Assembly: GCF_001708505.1 (NCBI RefSeq)
Contig: NZ_CP015992.1
Location: forward strand, 5,518,001 to 5,582,000
From: Pseudomonas sp. TCU-HL1
GTDB taxonomy: Bacteria; Pseudomonadota; Gammaproteobacteria; Pseudomonadales; Pseudomonadaceae
Direction: 5' to 3'
Length of the DNA stretch: 64,000 bases
Shown here: positions 9,301 through 17,885 of the stretch, in pieces
Layout: each line of letters begins with the position of its first letter
Numbering within the stretch: position 1 is the first letter of the stretch
The notes under the pieces: generated by a model
What the model saw: only the letters and a program-made list of their open reading frames with translations
Told to the model about the DNA's origin: nothing
Database searches by the model: none
Program-made: the position numbers and the translations under genes

Positions 9301-10887
9301 CACGGCAGCCTGTCCGCCCAGTCCTTCTTAGGCGGCGCCTCGGTTACTGGCCTTAACACCTCGACACTCACGCTCAACGGAACGCTCGCCCAGATCAACG
9401 CGACGCTGGCCGCGAATATCAGCTACCTCTCCGCCGCCAACTTCAGCGGCGAAGACACGCTGACCATGACAACCAGCGATGGCGCTGCCAGCGATGTCGA
9501 CAACCTGGGCATCACGGTCACGGCCACGCAGGTGAACGCCGCGCCGGTTGCGACCAACGATGTGCTCTACGTATCCAACAACACCGCAGCCTTCAATCCG
9601 GCCAATGGAACTGGCATCGTCTTTTCGGTCGCCGCCTTGCTGGGCAACGACTTTGATGTCGATGGGTCGTTCCTGTCCCTCATCGGTCTCGGCCAGGGAA
9701 CAGGCGCGATTTCCGATGTGAAGTTCATCGAAGGCTCGAACAACAGCCTGATTACCTTCGTCAGCGGCAACAACCCGGCCGCCCCCTTTGGTGCGTTCAC
9801 CTACACCCTTTCGGACAATGCCGGCGGAACGACCACCGGATCGGTAACGGTAAATCTCGTCTCCACCAACGGCGCGTCGAGCATCAACCTGTCCGGCAAC
9901 AGTTACCAGGCAGCCTTTCTCGACGGCGGCAGCAACGTGGACGCCCTGACCGGAGCGGCCGCGAGTGATCTGTTCGTCGGCGGGAATGGTGCCGACACTC
10001 TCATCGGCGGTAGTGGCGAAGATCGCCTGCGCGGGGGCGAAGACAACGACACGCTGGATGGCGGTGACGGCATCGATATGCTCGATTTCTCCGATGCCAC
10101 CGGTTCAGTCACTTTCACCCTCAATCAGGGCAGCAACCCGGCTGCTGGCACCAACGGTTTCTGGAGCACGGGAGCCCTGGCCGGAATCGGCACAGACGCC
10201 TACAAGAACATGGAAGGCGTGATCGGTTCGCGCAACAACGACAACCTGACCGGCAGCAGCGGCAACGACATTCTCCGGGGCGGTAGCGGAAACGATGTCC
10301 TGGATGGCGGTGCCGGCAGCGACCTGCTCGATCTGTCAGACGCCACTGCAGCGCTCAACTTCACGCTGGTGCAGAGCAACAGCAACACCGTCGTCGATTT
10401 GTCTACTGTTGGCCTGGGGTCCGACACCTACAAGAACATGGAAGGGCTGATTGGTTCGGCATTCAATGACAGCCTGACCGGCAGCGGCGGTGCCGACGAA
10501 CTGCGCGGCGGAGCCGGCAACGACACGCTCAATGGCGGAACCGGCATTGATGTGCTGTACGGAGGCCTGGGGGCGGATGTGCTGATTGGTGGCGGCGGCG
10601 CTGACCTGTTCAGGTACAACAATCTCAGCGAGGCCGAGGACCGCATCGCCGACTACAGCGCGGCCCAGGGCGACAAGCTCGATTTCTCGGTGCTGCTCGG
10701 CACCAGCTTGCTGCCGCAAGCGATCGCCAACTACGTCAAGGCGGTGCAGGTAGGCAGCGACATCTCCGTACAGGTGGATGTCGATGGCAATGGCGCCGGG
10801 GCAACGTTCGTTGAGATCGTCACCATTACCGGAGTCCAGCAGGTAACGGCGACCTTCGGGGGTGGCGACCACATCATTCCGAGCTGA
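6370..10887 (+). CDS. Large RTX adhesin-like protein with tandem cadherin/VCBS-like repeats
   Basis: This 1505-residue protein has no Sec signal peptide. It has a unique N-terminal part (about 1-147) and then eight tandem domains of 98-99 residues (about 148-932). Each domain starts VNDAP and carries AEDSG, a D-G-D type loop and NGNGTWSYTP-like strands, resembling the cadherin-like/VCBS repeats of surface adhesins. Two more divergent Ig-like domains follow. Residues about 1200-1420 carry glycine-rich RTX nonapeptides such as GGSGNDVLDGG that bind calcium. The C-terminus is typical of type I secretion substrates. No ABC exporter, membrane fusion protein or LapA-like retention module is seen here, so export genes must be elsewhere. 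AAGGAA precedes the ATG. Confidence 0.85.
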   Translation: MAISTVAFSNTPQANGDSFLYENLVRDGLDYICLDVMANDLGGKAKTLYSLDDGVTADGSAATRTQIQADLLAHDQNCYSAYGAHIWIGQDTLDGKVKVLYDASALLQSEEYRSLSVGEYLTDSFTYAIRLGNGTLSWATATVRIAGVNDAPVVSGPVTLSAIAEDSGARLITQAELLAHASDIDGDGLTASDLQISSGNGSLVDNGNGTWTYTPALNDDTQASFTYSISDGSLSVAGSASLDITPVNDAPTTSAVTLAAIAEDSGARLITQTQLLANAADVDGPALTATNLQISAGSGSLVNNGNGTWTYTPALNDDTQVSFTYTVSDGSLTASGSATLDITPVNDAPTTTPVTLTAIAEDSGARTITQAEFLANATDIEGDELTVSDLTISSGGGTLTDNGDGTWSYSPDENDDTAVSFSYSISDGDLTVAGSASLDITPVNDAPTTSEVTLDAIAEDSGIRLITQAELLANADDIEGDTLTASGLTISSGGGTLTDNGDGTWSYSPDENDDTAVSFSYTISDGDLTVAGSASLDITPVNDAPTTSEVTLNAIAEDSGIRLITQAELLANADDIEGDTLAASGLTISSGGGTLTDNGDGTWSYSPNENDDTAVSFSYTISDGDLTVAGSASLDITPVNDAPTTSEVTLDAIAEDSGARLITQTELLANATDVDGPTLTATNLQISAGSGSLLDNSDGTWSYTPALNDDTAVSFSYSVTDGLLSADGSASLEITPVNDAPTTAPVTLASIAEDSGARLITQAQLLGNAADVDGPALTATNLQISAGSGTLIDNGNGTWSYTPALNDDTAVSFTYFVTDGSLSAAGSATLDITPVNDAPTTTPVTLTAIAEDSGARLITQAQLLANAADVDGPALTATNLQISAGSGSLVDNGNGTWSYTPALNDDTSVSFSYSVTDGSLSAAGSASLDITPVNDAPVNTLPGPQSTPAGAPKGISGLSIADVDAASSNLTVTFQVAHGSLSAQSFLGGASVTGLNTSTLTLNGTLAQINATLAANISYLSAANFSGEDTLTMTTSDGAASDVDNLGITVTATQVNAAPVATNDVLYVSNNTAAFNPANGTGIVFSVAALLGNDFDVDGSFLSLIGLGQGTGAISDVKFIEGSNNSLITFVSGNNPAAPFGAFTYTLSDNAGGTTTGSVTVNLVSTNGASSINLSGNSYQAAFLDGGSNVDALTGAAASDLFVGGNGADTLIGGSGEDRLRGGEDNDTLDGGDGIDMLDFSDATGSVTFTLNQGSNPAAGTNGFWSTGALAGIGTDAYKNMEGVIGSRNNDNLTGSSGNDILRGGSGNDVLDGGAGSDLLDLSDATAALNFTLVQSNSNTVVDLSTVGLGSDTYKNMEGLIGSAFNDSLTGSGGADELRGGAGNDTLNGGTGIDVLYGGLGADVLIGGGGADLFRYNNLSEAEDRIADYSAAQGDKLDFSVLLGTSLLPQAIANYVKAVQVGSDISVQVDVDGNGAGATFVEIVTITGVQQVTATFGGGDHIIPS
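6811..9165 (+). repeat. Eight tandem 294-297 bp coding repeats
   Basis: Units begin with GTCAACGA(C/T)GC at 6811, 7108, 7402, 7696, 7990, 8284, 8578 and 8872. The array closes at 9166 with the same motif. The first unit is 297 bases and the other seven are exactly 294. Units 4 and 5 differ at only around ten positions, which implies a recent duplication or gene conversion. All units keep the reading frame of the adhesin. Confidence 0.95.
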
Positions 10888-10894
10888 GGGTCTT

Positions 10895-10921
10895 CCCCCT
10901 CTCCCCGAAAGGGAGAGGGGG
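10895..10921. terminator. Palindrome between convergent genes, probable bidirectional terminator
   Basis: A perfect 11-base-pair inverted repeat (CCCCCTCTCCC and GGGAGAGGGGG) surrounds a five-base CGAAA loop in the 48-base gap between two convergent stop codons. There is no T run, so it may act as a transcript-stabilising hairpin. Similar C/T-rich palindromes occur at 47.3 kb and 53.8 kb. Confidence 0.55.
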
Positions 10922-10935
10922 CTCCGGCTCGGTCC

Positions 10936-13900
10936 TTACTTGCCGCGCACCACCAGGTGCTCCGGCGCATCCCCGAGGGCCTGCCAGTTCGGGCGGTACA
11001 TGGATTCCACCGTGGGCGGCGGCACGCGGTACTTGCCGGGGGTGACGGCGCGGGCCAGGTAAAGCAAATGGGTGGTGCCGTAGTCGCTGACATCCAGCGC
11101 GGCCACGTAGCGGTCGTCGCGGAACTCCTGGTGCTTGATGGCAGCATTCTGCATGGATTTCTGCCATTCCTTCACCGCGCTGCTGGCATCATCCAGGCTG
11201 GCGGCGCTCTGGGCGAGGTTCTGGTTTTCCAGCTCCAGGCCGGCGGGCAGCAGGTCCACCACCAGCGCGTCAGGCACCCGCTCTTTCGCTTCGATGGCCA
11301 GGTGCACCAGCACCAGCTCGCCACTGTCCAGGGCGTTGAGGTCAAGGCGCTGGCCATCCACGCCGAGGAATTCGCGGCGGATGGACAGGTTGTCGCCACC
11401 GGCGGCCGGTGCCACGAGCGGATAGCCGGAGAGGGTCAGTTGCTGGTAGAGCGGCTCGCTACTAGCTGCGACGATGCTCAGCGGCTCGGTCAGCAATGCG
11501 CCCTCCAGCTTGAGGCCCGATTGCTGATTGTTCAGCTCGCGCTGCTGGTCGCCAGCGGTAAGTTGCGCACGCCAGTTCGGCTCAGGTTTGCCCAGCAGGC
11601 CGCGACCGGCCAGGTACAGCGCATTGCGCTCCTGGGTGGACAGCCAGCGCTCGCCGGCCAGCAGGTCGGCCAGCTCGAACAGGCGCTGCTCACGGGCGCT
11701 GGCAGCCAGGTCGTGCTCTTCCAGCAGGGCGAGGATCAGCGCCTGATCGCGCAGCGGGCTGCCGTAGTCGGCCAGCCAATCACGGCTTTCGCGCTGGATG
11801 CGCAGCCCCAGCTCCAGCGCCTGATCGGCACGAGGCGCATCGCCCATCAATTGGAAGGCCACCGCCAGCTGCACCAGCGGCAGGCCGGAGCGGGCATCGG
11901 CACGGCGCTCCCAGAGGCTGCGCAGCGCACCCAGCGGCGCCTGCTGGCTGCGCGCCAGGACGTAGCCGGCGTAGGCCTGCACGGCGAAGCGGGTGTGATC
12001 GGCGTTCTGGCTGTAGCTGACCTCGATCAGGCTGCGCTCCTGCAGGTAACGCAGCAGGCGTTCGCTGGCCTTTTTCAGGGCTTCCGGTGGCACGGCGAAG
12101 CCCTGGTCGCGGGCACGCAGGAGGAAGTCGGTGACATAGGCGGTCAGCCAGTACTCCTCTTCGCTGTCGGCGCTCCACAGGCCGAAGCTGCCGTTGTAGC
12201 GCTGCATGCCCAGCAGGCGCTCGATTCCGAGGTCGATGGACTTGCGACGCGCATCGTCCGGTTCGCCTTCCAGGCCTAGGCGCTTGAGGGACGCGGCATC
12301 GGCATAGAGCGAGGGATACAGGCCACTGGTGGTCTGCTCGGCGCAGCCGTAAGGGTAAGCCTTGAGGGCACGGACCTGCTCGCCGAGGTTCAGCGGTGGG
12401 CGGCTGGAGAGTTGCAGCAACGCTTCGCGGCCATCCGGCTCGTAGGCATCTAGGGTGCCGGCCGGCAGGGTCCAGGTATCGCCCTTGAGTACCGCGCGGA
12501 ATTGCCTGAGCTGTGCCGGATAGGCCGGACGCACACCCAGGGTCCATTCGCGACTGAAGGGCGGCAGGTTCTCGCCCGGCAGCTCCAGGCCGTTGACGGT
12601 CACCTTGAAGCGGCCCTGGCCGTAGCCGCCCACTGCGCGCACCGGGATGCGCAGGGTGGTGCGCTGGCCGTCGGCAAGCTGGACGGGAGCGGTCTGGGCG
12701 CCGCCGCTCTGGGCAAGGTCCAGTTGACCGCTGCTTTCCAGGTTGATATCCAGCCGCTGCGGCTTGCCGGAGAGGTTGGTCAGGTCCAGCGCCAGGGTGG
12801 TCTGGTCGCCACCGGCGAGGAAGCGTGGCGCGGCCAGTTCGGCCACCAGCGGTGCGGCCACCACCGTCTTCGCCTCGGCCATGCCATAGCGCTCGTCGGT
12901 CCAGGCCTGGGCCATCAGGCGCAGTTCCCCATTGAAGTCGGGAATATCCAGGCTGACTTCGCCCAGCCCCTGCTCGTCCAGGCTCACTGGCGCGCTTTGC
13001 AGGGCGACGATGGTGACGCTGGTCTGCGGGCGCTTGCCGCCACCGGCCAGGGCAGCGTCGCCACCGAAGGCCAGGGTGGCAAGGCGCCCCTGTCCGGCTT
13101 CGATCAGTTGGCCGTAGACGTCCAGTTGGTCAGCGCCGTAGGCCTTGCGGCCAAACAGCGTGGCGAAGGGATCAGGTGTCGCGTAGCGAGTGATATTGAG
13201 GATGCCCACGTCCACCGCGGCCACCAGCACATTCACTGACTTTGGCACGCTGCCGTCGGCGTTCTTCGCCTGAATCTGAACCTTCAGCGGCTGCTTGGGC
13301 CGCATCTTCTCCGGCGCGGTCAGGGTGAGCGCCAGCTTGCGCGGCGCCCGCTCCAGTGGCAGGTGCAGCAGGCCCACCGCACGCTTGGGCGTGACACTGG
13401 CCTTGCGCTCGCCGGGGCGGATCACCAGGGCGCTGACGTAGAGGTCGTGACGCGCCCACTCCTTGGCTACCGGAATGTCGAAGCTTTTGCCTTCGGCCGG
13501 CACCTCGATGGGTTGCCACCACAGCGGGCCTTCGGCGGACTCCACCAGCAGGTAGCCGCTGCCGGCGCTGGGCGGCGTGACGGTGACCTGGGCCGTGTCG
13601 CCTTCGGCATAGGCCGGCTTGTCCAGCGCCAGCTTGACCTGGTCCGGACGCACGGCACCGCCTTCGACGTTGTCCTGCCAGCGGTAGCCGGCCCAGAAGC
13701 GCTGGCTGCTGGTGATGCCGGTTTGCGGGTCTTCGACTTCCACGCGATAGGGGCCCCACTCCACCGGGAAGCTGACCTTGGCGGTGCCGCCAGCGGCCAC
13801 CTGCACCTGCTCTTCGGAGAGGTTCAGGTACTTTTCGTTGTAGTGGTAGGTCCAGCCATCGCTATCGGAATAGTTCCAGTAGTAGTCGCGACGCTCGCGC

Positions 13901-15843
13901 ACCAGACGCACCTTGAGGTTGTCGGCGGCCAGCTTGTTGCCGTCGGGGTCGGCCACCAGCAGCTCGAACTCGGCCACGCTGTCGGCATCGGTCTCCTCAC
14001 CGTCGAACAGCGCGCGCAGGCCCGGCAGGCGATCGGCCGGCCACACCGGCTGCACCAGGCGGCGGGTGATCGGGCGGCCACCGGATTCCTGCAGGCTGGC
14101 CTGGAGAATCAGTTGCAGCGGCGACTTGGCCTCGGCCCAGCGGGTTTCGATGTTCAGTTCGGTCTTGCCGTCAGCATCGAGCTGGGTTTCATCCAGCTCG
14201 ATGTCCTGCTTCAGCTCGTCTTCGGTCACCGAGCCGAACTGGTAGCCGGGCAGGGCCTTCACCGCCTCGCGCAGCGGGCGCACGTAGAGCTGGCCAGTCA
14301 GGCGATTGCCGGAAGCCGGCGCGCCATAGAGGTAGCGGCCGGTGATCTGGAAGCGGGCGTTCTCGCCGGGCGCGAAGGGCTGGTCGCTGCCCTTGAGCTC
14401 CAGGGCCATGCGTTCGGGCAGGAAGTCTTCCACGAGGAATTCATAGAGCTGCGGCTTGCCGTCACCCAGGTCGAGGAGTAGTTGCCAGCGGCCGGTCGGC
14501 GCCTCGGCCGCCAACTGCAATTGGTACTGGTAGAAACCACCCTCCCCGGCTTCCCAGACGAAGCGGCGGCTGACCTGCTCGTCCGGGCGACGCACCTCCA
14601 CGGTCACGGGCTGGTCCTTCACCGCACGGCCATCGGCGTCGCGCAGCAGGGCGTTGAGCAACACCGTTTCGCCGGGGCGGTACAGATCGCGCGGGCCGAA
14701 GACGAAGAATAGCAGGGCGTGGCTGGCGCGGCCGGCAATGTCGAACTCGGCCAGGTCCAGCGCCGGCGCGGACAGGCGCAGCAGGCTGATCTGTTCGTCC
14801 TTACGGGCAATCAGCACCTCGGCCTTGGGCGCCAGCGGCAGTTCGGCGTGGCCCTTGCCGTCGGTCTTGCCCTGGGCCAGCACGCGGCCTTCGCCATCCA
14901 GCAGTTCCAGGGCGATGTCGGCTTGGGCGGCGCCGCCTTCGAGCGCCTGGGTGAAGACGTCGAGGCGATCGCTGTAGCGGTGCGCGGACAGGCCGATGTC
15001 GCTCAGGGTGAACAGCGTCGCGGGGTTGGAATACGTGTAGCTGCCGGCCTCTTTCATCACCGCCAGGTAAACACCCGGCTGCTTCATCGGCTCAAGGCCC
15101 ACGATGGGCAGCAACAGGGTTTCACGGGTGTTGCGCGCAGGCTTCAGGTCGAAGCGGCCGGTGTAGACCAGGTCGGTCATCTTCAGCAGCTCGCGGGATT
15201 CCCAGATATCCAGGGTGCCACGCTTGCCCCAGCGGGCGAGGAAGCCCGGCAGCGACTCGGCCTTCACGCGGAAGAAGTCCACGTCGACCTTGTCGACGTT
15301 CAGGGCGATCACGGGCAGGCCTTCGGCAAGGCGGGTGGGCAGCAGCGAGCCACGACTGGCGAAGCCGACGGTGGCCTGCAGGTCGCGGGTTTCCAGGCGG
15401 GTGATGTGCTCTTCGGCGAGGCGTGCGTCATTCACCGCGCGCAGGCCGGGGTCGATGGTCAGCACCAGCTTGCGCTTGGGTTCCAGATGGCGCAGGCGCA
15501 GCTCCATCAGGTTGTCGGAGAGCTCCCAGGCGCCGTCCACCTTGCCGTCCTTGCTGTCCACCAGATGCAGGCGTTCGGCGAACGGCTGCTCCGGGTCCAG
15601 CGGTACGGAGAAGGTCACCGACAGGGCGCTGGCGCCGTCGAGCTGCACTTCGGAAACGTCGATCACCTTGAGCTCGCGGCCGGCGTAACGCGTGGCCAGG
15701 GCTGCGGTGTCGGCGGCAGGGCGGGCGGCCTCCCCGGTGGCAGCAGGGGGCGGCGACTTGCTCGCCGGCTGCTCGGGGGTAGAGGAATCACAGGCACTGA
15801 GCAGGCTCAGCGCCAGCGCCAGAAGTAGTCCTTTCTTCGGCAT
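10936..15843 (-). CDS. yfhM: Bacterial alpha-2-macroglobulin lipoprotein
   Basis: The 1635-residue protein is a periplasmic protease trap thought to protect the envelope. It starts with a lipoprotein signal peptide (LALALSLLSAC, Cys19). A bait-like region and MG domains follow. The thioester motif CAEQ begins at Cys1167 (GCAEQTTSG), as expected for the thioester-bearing class. The helical TED and C-terminal MG10-like domains complete the protein, and the length agrees with the family. GGGAG lies before the ATG. In many bacteria yfhM pairs with pbpC to guard and repair peptidoglycan, but here that pair is separated by the adhesin gene. Confidence 0.93.
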   Translation of the reverse strand: MPKKGLLLALALSLLSACDSSTPEQPASKSPPPAATGEAARPAADTAALATRYAGRELKVIDVSEVQLDGASALSVTFSVPLDPEQPFAERLHLVDSKDGKVDGAWELSDNLMELRLRHLEPKRKLVLTIDPGLRAVNDARLAEEHITRLETRDLQATVGFASRGSLLPTRLAEGLPVIALNVDKVDVDFFRVKAESLPGFLARWGKRGTLDIWESRELLKMTDLVYTGRFDLKPARNTRETLLLPIVGLEPMKQPGVYLAVMKEAGSYTYSNPATLFTLSDIGLSAHRYSDRLDVFTQALEGGAAQADIALELLDGEGRVLAQGKTDGKGHAELPLAPKAEVLIARKDEQISLLRLSAPALDLAEFDIAGRASHALLFFVFGPRDLYRPGETVLLNALLRDADGRAVKDQPVTVEVRRPDEQVSRRFVWEAGEGGFYQYQLQLAAEAPTGRWQLLLDLGDGKPQLYEFLVEDFLPERMALELKGSDQPFAPGENARFQITGRYLYGAPASGNRLTGQLYVRPLREAVKALPGYQFGSVTEDELKQDIELDETQLDADGKTELNIETRWAEAKSPLQLILQASLQESGGRPITRRLVQPVWPADRLPGLRALFDGEETDADSVAEFELLVADPDGNKLAADNLKVRLVRERRDYYWNYSDSDGWTYHYNEKYLNLSEEQVQVAAGGTAKVSFPVEWGPYRVEVEDPQTGITSSQRFWAGYRWQDNVEGGAVRPDQVKLALDKPAYAEGDTAQVTVTPPSAGSGYLLVESAEGPLWWQPIEVPAEGKSFDIPVAKEWARHDLYVSALVIRPGERKASVTPKRAVGLLHLPLERAPRKLALTLTAPEKMRPKQPLKVQIQAKNADGSVPKSVNVLVAAVDVGILNITRYATPDPFATLFGRKAYGADQLDVYGQLIEAGQGRLATLAFGGDAALAGGGKRPQTSVTIVALQSAPVSLDEQGLGEVSLDIPDFNGELRLMAQAWTDERYGMAEAKTVVAAPLVAELAAPRFLAGGDQTTLALDLTNLSGKPQRLDINLESSGQLDLAQSGGAQTAPVQLADGQRTTLRIPVRAVGGYGQGRFKVTVNGLELPGENLPPFSREWTLGVRPAYPAQLRQFRAVLKGDTWTLPAGTLDAYEPDGREALLQLSSRPPLNLGEQVRALKAYPYGCAEQTTSGLYPSLYADAASLKRLGLEGEPDDARRKSIDLGIERLLGMQRYNGSFGLWSADSEEEYWLTAYVTDFLLRARDQGFAVPPEALKKASERLLRYLQERSLIEVSYSQNADHTRFAVQAYAGYVLARSQQAPLGALRSLWERRADARSGLPLVQLAVAFQLMGDAPRADQALELGLRIQRESRDWLADYGSPLRDQALILALLEEHDLAASAREQRLFELADLLAGERWLSTQERNALYLAGRGLLGKPEPNWRAQLTAGDQQRELNNQQSGLKLEGALLTEPLSIVAASSEPLYQQLTLSGYPLVAPAAGGDNLSIRREFLGVDGQRLDLNALDSGELVLVHLAIEAKERVPDALVVDLLPAGLELENQNLAQSAASLDDASSAVKEWQKSMQNAAIKHQEFRDDRYVAALDVSDYGTTHLLYLARAVTPGKYRVPPPTVESMYRPNWQALGDAPEHLVVRGK

Positions 15844-15924
15844 GGGGGCTCCCAGAGGGGGGAAACGGGGCAGGGGCAGAATATAGCCGAGGGCTGTGGG
15901 GCTGACGAGGGCTACGCCATCGCC

Positions 15925-17586
15925 TCAGAGCGCCCCCGGTGACGCCTGGGGTTCGTCGCTGCGTCCGGGTGCAGCCGGGCGGCGCGGCGCGGCGGCGGTG
16001 CCACCGCGCTCCAGCATCGGGTAGGCCAGCGCGGTGACGTGATGATGGATGCGCCAGTAGTCGCGCAGCATACGGTGGAAGAGGTCGCCCGACTCCACCC
16101 AGGCGCCACGGTTTTCTCGCAGCCGGCGGAAATATTCGCGGCTGGCGTTGGCCTCCAGACGCCGCAGCAGCTCCTTGCGGGCCTGCAGCCGTTGTGCTGC
16201 CGTCAGGTCCTCGCGCAGGAACACGCTGATCGCCAGGTGCAGGCTTTCCTCGATCGCCGCCTGCAGCGGCAGTACCCAGCTCATCTCGAACTCGGAAAAG
16301 GCCCGGCGCATCACCAGCGGCAGCAGGCTGTTGGCCACCAGGTCGCCGACATGCTCGATGTTGATCGCGAACAGAAGAATCTCCTGGGCGCGGTCGGCAT
16401 CGCCATCGCTCATGCCGTCCTGGCCGATATCGGCCAGGTAGGCGCGAATCGCCGCACTCAACTGGTCGAGCGCCTGGTCCTGGGAACGGATCTCGCTGAT
16501 GGCGGTGCGATCAGGCGCCTCGATCAAGCCGGTGGTGCGGCGCAGCATCAGCATCGCCATGTCGGCCAGGCGCAAGGACTCACGGGTGGCATTGGCCAGG
16601 CCGACATTGGTGACCTCCAGTCCGGCTTCGTCCAGGTAATGCGGCAGGCCGGGGTCGTCGGGTTCCGGTTCATCCGGTAGCAAACGCATCAGCAGGGCGG
16701 CCAGCGGCCCGGTGAGCCCGATCACCAGCAGCGCCAGTACGACGTTGAAGGCGGTGTGGAAATACACCACGGCGGCGCCGCCGAACGGTGCGCCGAGGGC
16801 GGCCAGTTGCGCCAGGACGGGCAATGCCAGCAGGCAGCCAAGCGCGCGCACCAGCAGATTGCCGAGGGGCAGCCGCCGTGCCACCCGGCTGCCCGACACG
16901 ATGAGCGCCGGCAAGGCGCCTCCGAGGTTGGCGCCCAGCACCAGTGCCAGGGCAGTGGACAACGAAACGAGGCCGGTGCCGGCCAGGGAGGCCACCAGCA
17001 GCAGCACGGCGACGCTGGAGTGGCAGGCCCAGGTCAACAGCGCGGCCAGCAACAGGGCGATGAGCGGGTCGCCCTGTAAGGCAGCGATCACGGCAGCGAA
17101 TACCGCCGAGCCTTCGATGCGCTCCAGCGAGTGCCCGAGCAGCCCCAATGCCAGGAGCATCAGGCCGAGGCCGATCAGGCTCTGGCCGATGCTCTCCAGG
17201 CGCGGGTCGCCCTGCAGGCGGAACAGCACCCACCCCGCCAGCAGGGCCAGGGGCGCCAGCAGCGAGGTGTCGAAGCTGAGCAGTTGCACCACCAGGGTGG
17301 TGCCGATGTTGGCGCCGAGCATCACCGCCAGCGCCGGCGTCAGGCCCAGCGCGCCGCTGGCGGTGAAGGACGCCGCCATCATGCTGGTGGCCGTGCTGCT
17401 CTGCAGCAGGCCGGTGATGCCGAGCCCGGCGAGCAGCGCCAGCCAGCGGTTGCCCAGGTGGCGGCCGAGCCAGTTGCGCAGCGCGGTGCCGAAACCGCGC
17501 AGGACGCCGCTGGAAATCATGTGCGTGCCCCACAGCAGCAGGGCCACGGCGCCGGCCAGGTTGATCAGTAGGGTAGTTCCCTGCAT
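15925..17586 (-). CDS. Na/Pi cotransporter family protein with C-terminal PhoU-like domain
   Basis: The 553-residue inner-membrane protein has two inverted repeats of the Na/Pi cotransporter (NptA/YjbB) family, with the signatures QSSTATSMM (about residue 63) and GANIGTTLV. A second repeat contains CHSSVAVLLL and LGANLGG. Residues about 345-535 form a soluble helical PhoU-like domain containing the segment INIEHVGDLVANSL. The family moves phosphate with sodium, often outward in bacteria. AAGGAG precedes the ATG. It starts only 34 bases after the 69-residue gene and appears to be the last gene of the mgtA unit. Confidence 0.88.
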   Translation of the reverse strand: MQGTTLLINLAGAVALLLWGTHMISSGVLRGFGTALRNWLGRHLGNRWLALLAGLGITGLLQSSTATSMMAASFTASGALGLTPALAVMLGANIGTTLVVQLLSFDTSLLAPLALLAGWVLFRLQGDPRLESIGQSLIGLGLMLLALGLLGHSLERIEGSAVFAAVIAALQGDPLIALLLAALLTWACHSSVAVLLLVASLAGTGLVSLSTALALVLGANLGGALPALIVSGSRVARRLPLGNLLVRALGCLLALPVLAQLAALGAPFGGAAVVYFHTAFNVVLALLVIGLTGPLAALLMRLLPDEPEPDDPGLPHYLDEAGLEVTNVGLANATRESLRLADMAMLMLRRTTGLIEAPDRTAISEIRSQDQALDQLSAAIRAYLADIGQDGMSDGDADRAQEILLFAINIEHVGDLVANSLLPLVMRRAFSEFEMSWVLPLQAAIEESLHLAISVFLREDLTAAQRLQARKELLRRLEANASREYFRRLRENRGAWVESGDLFHRMLRDYWRIHHHVTALAYPMLERGGTAAAPRRPAAPGRSDEPQASPGAL

Positions 17587-17620
17587 GGCGGGACTCCTTC
17601 GGGTCGAGGGTGGATCAGGC

Positions 17621-17830
17621 TCATTCGCCTAGGGTCAGCTTTAGCGAGGCGCGGTTGAGCGCACTCGAGCACTCCAGCAGACACCTCACCTCGACCTGGC
17701 TCAGCAGCCCCCGGGCGTAGGCCCGCACGCTGATCACCATCAGCAGGTGCGCGGCCTTCGCCAGCAGTCGTACCGCCAGGCCGTAAAGGAGGCGCCGGGG
17801 CGCGCCGAGCGATTTGCGCAGGACATTCAT
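17621..17830 (-). CDS. Small hydrophobic protein of unknown function in the mgtA unit
   Basis: The 69-residue product is basic at the N-terminus (MNVLRKSLGAPRR) and has one stretch that could be an amphipathic or membrane helix (residues about 14-38, with LLAKAAHLLMVISV). I recognise no family. The start at 17830 is supported by GAGGAAC seven bases upstream, although the frame stays open to an ATG at 17878. It lies 55 bases after the barrel-like protein and 34 bases before the Na/Pi cotransporter, all on one strand. The position invites comparison with small regulators of MgtA such as MgtR and MgtS, but there is no sequence similarity I can see. Confidence 0.55.
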   Translation of the reverse strand: MNVLRKSLGAPRRLLYGLAVRLLAKAAHLLMVISVRAYARGLLSQVEVRCLLECSSALNRASLKLTLGE

Positions 17831-17885
17831 GGCACGTTCCTCGTTGAAAGGGTCCGGCCCGCCACGCGGGCCGGACAAAGGCCGC

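Noticed and set aside
12502..13239. Plus-strand frames across the alpha-2-macroglobulin gene
   Set aside because: They are shadows of a 1635-residue protein with a lipobox and a thioester motif, and have no recognisable content.
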